Shown here one piece after another: positions 26,486-31,012 of a stretch of DNA of 31,012 nucleotides (position 1 is the first letter of the stretch; every line of letters starts with the position of its first letter). Source of the stretch: Bacteroides sp. CAG:770. GTDB taxonomy: Bacteria; Bacteroidota; Bacteroidia; Bacteroidales; UBA932. Made by a program: the position numbers and the translations under genes. The notes beneath the pieces are model-generated. The model searched no databases, was not told the DNA's origin, and saw only the letters and a program-made list of their open reading frames with translations. The DNA is taken from assembly GCA_000435075.1 (NCBI GenBank), contig FR890610.1, positions 1 through 31,012 on the forward strand, given 5' to 3'.

Positions 26486-27556
26486 TTATTTGTTGCTTAC
26501 TATGATGTATGTCGGATAATGGTCACTGTAGCCGCCGATGAAGGTTCCGCTCGAGAATGTACGGAAAGGTGTGCCCTTGTACTGGCCCTCCTGCTGGACC
26601 ATGAAAGGCTGGCTGAAGATACGTCCGTAATACTGCTTCTTCACAATCGGCTGGATAGACAACTGTCCCTTAGGAGCATTGACCATCGCCTCATTGACGA
26701 GGATGATGTCATAGATATTCCAAGTGCCCCTGTAGGCAAGTGAGCCGTAGCCCGCCTTCAACATTGAAATGAACGGTGAGAAGAAATCGTACTGGCCCAC
26801 TTCGGAAACTGACTCCTTTCCGTGCATGAAGGTCGTCATGCTCTCGTCGGTAGGGTTATCGTTCATGTCGCCCATCACCATAATCTTGATTCCCGGATAC
26901 TCCTTCATGAGCTTAAGTGCGTGGTCATAAATTATTTCCGCTCCGCGTGCCCTGAGGTCCTGTCCCTTTCCGCCGATACGTGACGGCAGATGGGCTACAT
27001 AGAATGCGAACATTTCGCCGTCAAGCTTTCCGCGGACCATGAGGATGTCACGGGTACGGAAATAGTCCTGCGCCTCCTTGTCCATGCTGAACTTGATGGC
27101 AGTGGAATTGAAATCGAACGGAATGGACTGGCTTTCCTCGACCGTGAAATGCTCCGGACGATAAAGCAGGGCCACGTCCACGCCTCGTCTGTCAGGTCCG
27201 TCGTAATGGACAATCTGATAGTTCGCAGCCTCGATTTCAGGCTGGTTCACGAGATCTTCCAACACGTGTCTATTCTCTATCTCGCTGAGTCCCAGCACAG
27301 TATGGAAAGTCTTGTTCTCCTCGGCCATCGCCTTGATTACAGTAGCGATGTTGTGGAGTTTTTTCTCATATTTGGCATCTGTCCACTTGTTCTTGCCCTC
27401 AGGAAGGAACTCATAGTCGTTCTTTCCCTCATCGTGGTACGTATCGAACAAGTTCTCGACATTGTAAAAGCCAAGAACATAGCGTTTTGGACCACCGGCG
27501 TATGCTGATACTGCGACCAGCATCAATGCCAGAACTGTGTAAATTATTCTTTTCAT
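26486..27556 (-). CDS. Exported endonuclease/exonuclease/phosphatase-fold enzyme
   Basis: Protein of 356 residues with a signal peptide (cut near VSAYA, residue 20). All conserved EEP (PF03372) elements are present: FYNVENLFD (Asn32), the metal-binding GLSEIEN (Glu92), DRRGVDVALLY, VMGDMNDNP and GYSDHYP. The family cleaves phosphodiester or phosphomonoester bonds in DNA, RNA, inositol phosphates or lipids, using Mg2+. An ATG at 27598 would overlap the upstream nuclease gene and add 14 residues before the signal peptide, so 27556 is chosen. It lies 29 bases after a DNA/RNA endonuclease gene and ahead of a TonB receptor. This suggests it trims nucleic acid fragments outside the cell or in the periplasm. 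Confidence 0.88.
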   Translation of the reverse strand: MKRIIYTVLALMLVAVSAYAGGPKRYVLGFYNVENLFDTYHDEGKNDYEFLPEGKNKWTDAKYEKKLHNIATVIKAMAEENKTFHTVLGLSEIENRHVLEDLVNQPEIEAANYQIVHYDGPDRRGVDVALLYRPEHFTVEESQSIPFDFNSTAIKFSMDKEAQDYFRTRDILMVRGKLDGEMFAFYVAHLPSRIGGKGQDLRARGAEIIYDHALKLMKEYPGIKIMVMGDMNDNPTDESMTTFMHGKESVSEVGQYDFFSPFISMLKAGYGSLAYRGTWNIYDIILVNEAMVNAPKGQLSIQPIVKKQYYGRIFSQPFMVQQEGQYKGTPFRTFSSGTFIGGYSDHYPTYIIVSNK

Positions 27557-27585
27557 TGTCAATGTTATTGTTTTCGTCGCTTGAG

Positions 27586-28791
27586 TTACCACCACCAATT
27601 GATGGTCTTAGGGTCCTGAGCCTCGACCTTCGCCGCAGCATCCTTGCCTATAAGTTTCGAAAGGTTAGGGTAAAAGTCAATGCCGGTTTTCTTTTCGAGT
27701 TCGTCAATGGAAATCGCATATTCCTTGAAGTTGCTTCCATTTCCATAATCTCTGTGTTCCAGAAGAATCGCACAGCCCATATATCCTGAAAATCCGAGTG
27801 TCGTACTCTTGCTATATCTGAGCACAGCCTTGTAATAATGCGATGGGACTGTGATTTTCTTTCCTACGTTATCGAGGGCATATTCAGTGCTTAGTTCTGT
27901 AAGACAGCCTGTTACGACATAGCAGGTATCTGAGCTGCCGGCCCATGAACGGACCTTTCCTTCAAGCTTGGCCCAGAAATGCTGATTCAATTCTGAAAGC
28001 TGCGGAGTCATGTTGGTACCATAGAAAGTCGCCTGATTGGCTCCGTTATGCAGCCTGTCTGCAGACGGCAACTGATGGCCCCTGTCGTAGTGTCGGGATG
28101 AAGTGCTCCTGAAACCACGCATATACAGCACCGGCTGCTGTTTCTCAGAAAGATATGGATCCACTCCCCAAGCATTTGTACGGTTACCCGAACCGATAGT
28201 CCATTTGCTGAGAGGATAAGCTACCCATGGGGCGACATAGTTATCATAATCCCATGAATATGAGTAGTTTCTGGTCTTTACCGGCCCGATGGTCATGGAG
28301 TGCGAGAACCGTCCCAACTTAGTCCCCTCAGGGATTTCCGGGATTTCCAGCCAACCCACTTTTCTCAGGTCCGGACAGCCCTCCGGTACAACAACGTCCT
28401 CAGAACCGCCGGATTCCTTCGTCCCATGTTGGGTCAATGCCACTGTCGTACTGTTTCCGTCTGCGGTCAATTCCAGAATTGCCGTGCGCGCAGACTCGTC
28501 ATTATTTTTCTCGACTGTAAGAATCACGTTGGACATGCTGCCATATCCGCTGGACGGCTTTACACTTACCCAACTGAGTGGCCCGCCGGACTGGTCCTTT
28601 ACGGCAATGCTCCAATTTCCGGATGCGGTAACGGACATGAACTGGTCACCTCCCGTAGCCTCTACGGTATTGGCCCTGACCGCGATTTCCGGCTTTACTT
28701 GCGGGTCATTTCCTTCACAGGAATATATAAAAGGCACTGACACCATAAGTGCCAATGCCCATTTCGTTATTTTGTTCAATGTTTTTTTCAC
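27586..28791 (-). CDS. BACON-tethered DNA/RNA non-specific endonuclease, lipoprotein
   Basis: Protein of 401 residues starting at GTG. The lipobox FIYSC (Cys25) is followed by a BACON domain (~35-125), a short linker and a ββα-metal nuclease domain (~145-401). The active site DRGHQLPSADR holds His239 as general base. The metal-binding asparagine segment is TNMTPQLSELNQ (Asn260, Asn269), as in NucA/Serratia nuclease. Such enzymes cut single- and double-stranded DNA and RNA with little sequence preference. Lipid anchoring plus BACON places the nuclease at the cell surface or in the periplasm. It sits between an OB-fold/BACON protein and the EEP enzyme. A terminator-like hairpin precedes it. Confidence 0.9.
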   Translation of the reverse strand: MKKTLNKITKWALALMVSVPFIYSCEGNDPQVKPEIAVRANTVEATGGDQFMSVTASGNWSIAVKDQSGGPLSWVSVKPSSGYGSMSNVILTVEKNNDESARTAILELTADGNSTTVALTQHGTKESGGSEDVVVPEGCPDLRKVGWLEIPEIPEGTKLGRFSHSMTIGPVKTRNYSYSWDYDNYVAPWVAYPLSKWTIGSGNRTNAWGVDPYLSEKQQPVLYMRGFRSTSSRHYDRGHQLPSADRLHNGANQATFYGTNMTPQLSELNQHFWAKLEGKVRSWAGSSDTCYVVTGCLTELSTEYALDNVGKKITVPSHYYKAVLRYSKSTTLGFSGYMGCAILLEHRDYGNGSNFKEYAISIDELEKKTGIDFYPNLSKLIGKDAAAKVEAQDPKTINWWW

Positions 28792-28843
28792 GTAGCGTCA
28801 ATGCTTGTGGAAACATCCAATTCTTCGTTTCCTTTAGACGGAC

Positions 28844-28875
28844 AAAGGGCAACCCGGTTTTTCCGGGCACCCTTT
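28844..28875 (-). terminator. Hairpin between OB-fold protein and nuclease genes
   Basis: Nested stems AAAGGG/CCCTTT (28844-28849 with 28870-28875) and CCCGG/CCGGG (28853-28857 with 28863-28867) enclose a 5-base loop. It lies 31 bases after the stop of the minus-strand OB-fold gene and before the nuclease GTG start. The T-tract is weak, so it may act as an attenuator, lowering expression of the downstream nuclease genes relative to the surface protein. Confidence 0.6.
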
Positions 28876-28906
28876 ATAGTCTGATATTAAATTGAATTAT
28901 AAGGTA

Positions 28907-31012
28907 TTACTCCGCCCTTATTGCAAAAAGTATAGCTCTTGCTTTAGTTGTAGTCGTCACTGTAACATCTGTATCAGCCTCCAATTTAGCAGGAAGAGTA
29001 ATGGTGTACTTATCGGTATCTTCAACTGTCAGTTTATAAGGAGTATTACCTGTAGCACCATCATTAGCTGCCAAGTCCTGAGTAGCAACCTGAGTTTCGC
29101 CCACTGACGCTTTAAGAGTCGCGCTTTTTCCTTTCCACGTCACACCATAGAAAGACACTTTGGTAGTACCTGCCGGAATCTTCAATGTTGCGGAACCTGC
29201 TTTCTTGGAACTGCCGATTTTCAAAACAGGAACATCTTCAACACCATTGACGGTAGCCTTTTCACTAAAAGCATTTGTTCCAAGTGTCCATTCAACGCTA
29301 CTTGAGAAGTCCTCAGTTCCGGCAGCAGAAACTCCCTTATGGGTAAGAGTTACAGTGTAAGACTTTGTGGCGACCTCCGCTGTGGTAGAAACGGTAAGTT
29401 TCACAGTCACGTCCTTATCAGTCGTGTTCTCTGCAAATGATACAGTTACAGTGCCATTGCCGTCACCTGATTCAGGAGATACCTTATAAGCGGCATTGTC
29501 AGAAGCGACAGTCCACTTGACGTTACCCTTCACGTCGAAAGAAACCGACTTGTCAGCAGCTTTTGCTGTAAGGGTCTCTGTGCTTACAGAGAATTTAGGT
29601 GTATCTGATACGACTTCCTCTACTTTAGTGGCAACTACCTGATAATGAGGATTTCCGCCGACATACCATCCTTCTACTTTGATGTCGCTGCCGACAAAAC
29701 CTTCCATATTTCCTGTATAATACGAGCAAGAAAGATCCTTAGCAGTATAGCTTCCTACGAAGATATTATAGAAATTACCGCTCTTCTTCACAGTTCCCGT
29801 GAAGGACACATAAGTCACAGCTGTAGGAGCGTCTTCTTTCATTTTAGCTTCGGTAAGTTCCAGAGGAGCCGGATATGAAACGGCATTGCCGCTGGAAACA
29901 ACAGTTGCAGTAGGAGTAGTAATCTGCATAAGGCCATTGTGCTTGCCGGTAGTACCGGTAACATTGATCTTATCTCCAACCTTTACCTTAGGATCGGTAT
30001 TTGCGAAAACAAGGATACTTCCGGTCGCGTCGGTAATCACATAGCTCTTGAGAGTTACGCCTGTAACCAATACATCCTTAAGGTCGATTGCAGCGTTCTC
30101 TGCGCCTGCCGCAATCTCTGCGATGGTGCCTGCACCAGGAGTCGGCTCCGGGGTCTCGCCACCACCGGTACCAAGGTCAACGCCCTTGGAGAAGTCAATG
30201 ACTGTACCTGCTTCAGCTGCAACACTGAGGTCGAGGTCATCCACCATATATGCGCTGGCAACTGTAGCCGTCATATATACATACAAAGACTTGGTGCCGT
30301 TAGGAACTGTGAATGTAGTAGATGCGAGATCCCAACGTCTGCTCTTGTCGCCTTTAGGGAAAGCATATTCAAGAGCTACCCATTTCTGACCGTCGTTGCT
30401 GACATATATCAGGAACTCATCATGCTTGAAAGTATTGTCAGCAGCCTGATACTGATTCCTCTCTGAACCAAATGAGAGGACATAGTTCACAGTATTCTCA
30501 GGAAGGGTGATATTCTTTACCTGGAAATAGTTCTCCTTTGCAAACCAGAGATAATTCTTGCCGGAACCAGGATAATCAGAATAAGTTCCGTTGGAAGCAC
30601 CTGAAGATGTCTGACGTGCACTCATTCCATTGAAAGCATAATCTATAGAAGATAATCCGCTTCCGGTTTCATTTTTCCAGCCGTCGAAAGAATCGAGATA
30701 TGTCTTCCATCCGTCCTCTGACTTAACGGCATCCGTTTTATCAAAGTCATTGTGATATACTACGAGGTCAGCCGCAGAGCCGGTACCTTTCTGTTTGACT
30801 GTCAATGTCTTGGTGTCGTAGCCGATAGAGAATTTCAATTCAGCCTCACGGTCCAGTCCTGTATTGCCGAGCACTGAAATTGTTACGTCCATTCCGTTTG
30901 GATCTTTTCCACTCTCCGGGTCAACAGCAATCCACTCAGGGCAGTTGCTCAGGAACCACTGTCTTGTAGATGCAACCTTTATAGTCTCTGAAGACGCCTC
31001 CTGCTGAAATTC
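28907..31012 (-). CDS. BACON/OB-fold surface protein (5' end outside window)
   Basis: The frame stays open to the window edge, so the first in-frame ATG at 30892 is internal; 701 residues are visible. Order: BACON (~1-76, with WFLSNCPEW and LTVKQKG), a beta-sandwich/jelly-roll region (~80-270), a Pro/Gly linker (~281-293), an OB-fold region (~295-465, with SYVITDATGSILVF and KVGDKINVTGT), a BACON-like domain (~472-560, ending SYTVTLTHKG), and a C-terminal beta domain (~565-701). The OB part resembles that of the DUF5689 lipoprotein in the same gene run. No catalytic motif is seen. It is probably a surface-exposed binding protein of the nuclease/TonB locus. The missing N-terminus should show a lipobox if so. 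Confidence 0.75.
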   Translation of the reverse strand, partial: EFQQEASSETIKVASTRQWFLSNCPEWIAVDPESGKDPNGMDVTISVLGNTGLDREAELKFSIGYDTKTLTVKQKGTGSAADLVVYHNDFDKTDAVKSEDGWKTYLDSFDGWKNETGSGLSSIDYAFNGMSARQTSSGASNGTYSDYPGSGKNYLWFAKENYFQVKNITLPENTVNYVLSFGSERNQYQAADNTFKHDEFLIYVSNDGQKWVALEYAFPKGDKSRRWDLASTTFTVPNGTKSLYVYMTATVASAYMVDDLDLSVAAEAGTVIDFSKGVDLGTGGGETPEPTPGAGTIAEIAAGAENAAIDLKDVLVTGVTLKSYVITDATGSILVFANTDPKVKVGDKINVTGTTGKHNGLMQITTPTATVVSSGNAVSYPAPLELTEAKMKEDAPTAVTYVSFTGTVKKSGNFYNIFVGSYTAKDLSCSYYTGNMEGFVGSDIKVEGWYVGGNPHYQVVATKVEEVVSDTPKFSVSTETLTAKAADKSVSFDVKGNVKWTVASDNAAYKVSPESGDGNGTVTVSFAENTTDKDVTVKLTVSTTAEVATKSYTVTLTHKGVSAAGTEDFSSSVEWTLGTNAFSEKATVNGVEDVPVLKIGSSKKAGSATLKIPAGTTKVSFYGVTWKGKSATLKASVGETQVATQDLAANDGATGNTPYKLTVEDTDKYTITLPAKLEADTDVTVTTTTKARAILFAIRAE

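Overview
The window looks like a chromosomal segment of a member of the Bacteroidales (phylum Bacteroidota). Support: several lipoproteins with BACON domains, a large outer-membrane TonB-dependent receptor with a carboxypeptidase-regulatory-like N-terminus, GH92/GH130 enzymes of Bacteroidota type, -7 promoter boxes of the TAnnTTTG kind, and no clear Shine-Dalgarno sequences ahead of A-rich starts. The species cannot be named from the sequence alone.

Layout. (1) 1-1211: no protein gene is supported. It holds two copies of a ~329-bp repeat with an internal 82-84-bp tandem unit, then a promoter and a long leader. (2) 1212-4111, plus strand: a three-gene run (FlK-like hot-dog thioesterase, DUF5009-type membrane acyltransferase-like protein, secreted histidine acid phosphatase), closed by a terminator at 4094-4123. 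(3) 4126-6849, minus strand: metX, asd and a nitroreductase, an operon-like unit feeding homoserine/methionine synthesis. (4) 6974-10446, minus strand: two adjacent lipoproteins built from BACON domains alternating with a ~110-130-residue module I do not recognise. (5) 10830-18720, plus strand: GH130, two GH92 alpha-mannosidases, a divergent ROK kinase and mannose-6-phosphate isomerase. Together these read as a pathway from N-glycan/mannoside trimming to fructose-6-phosphate. A cloverleaf-like structured spacer sits between the kinase and manA. (6) 18721-20438: a large imperfect palindrome followed by an AT-richer AAA ATPase/nuclease-fold gene with its own promoter, probably acquired by transfer. 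(7) 20444-31012, minus strand, reading in from the right edge: a BACON/OB-fold surface protein (5' end outside the window), a BACON-tethered DNA/RNA non-specific endonuclease, an exported endonuclease/exonuclease/phosphatase-fold enzyme, a TonB-dependent receptor, a DUF5689 OB-fold lipoprotein and an M3 peptidase.

The most interesting unit is region 7. Two exported nucleases and two OB-fold proteins packed around an outer-membrane transporter with no SusD suggest a locus for foraging extracellular nucleic acid. Separately, the heptamer GTCAATG (or CATTGAC) occurs about 65-67 times by hand count, in genes on both strands and in intergenic DNA. That is roughly 17 times the chance expectation, and its longest gap covers the ATPase gene. 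All calls are from reading sequence and motifs; no database search was run.
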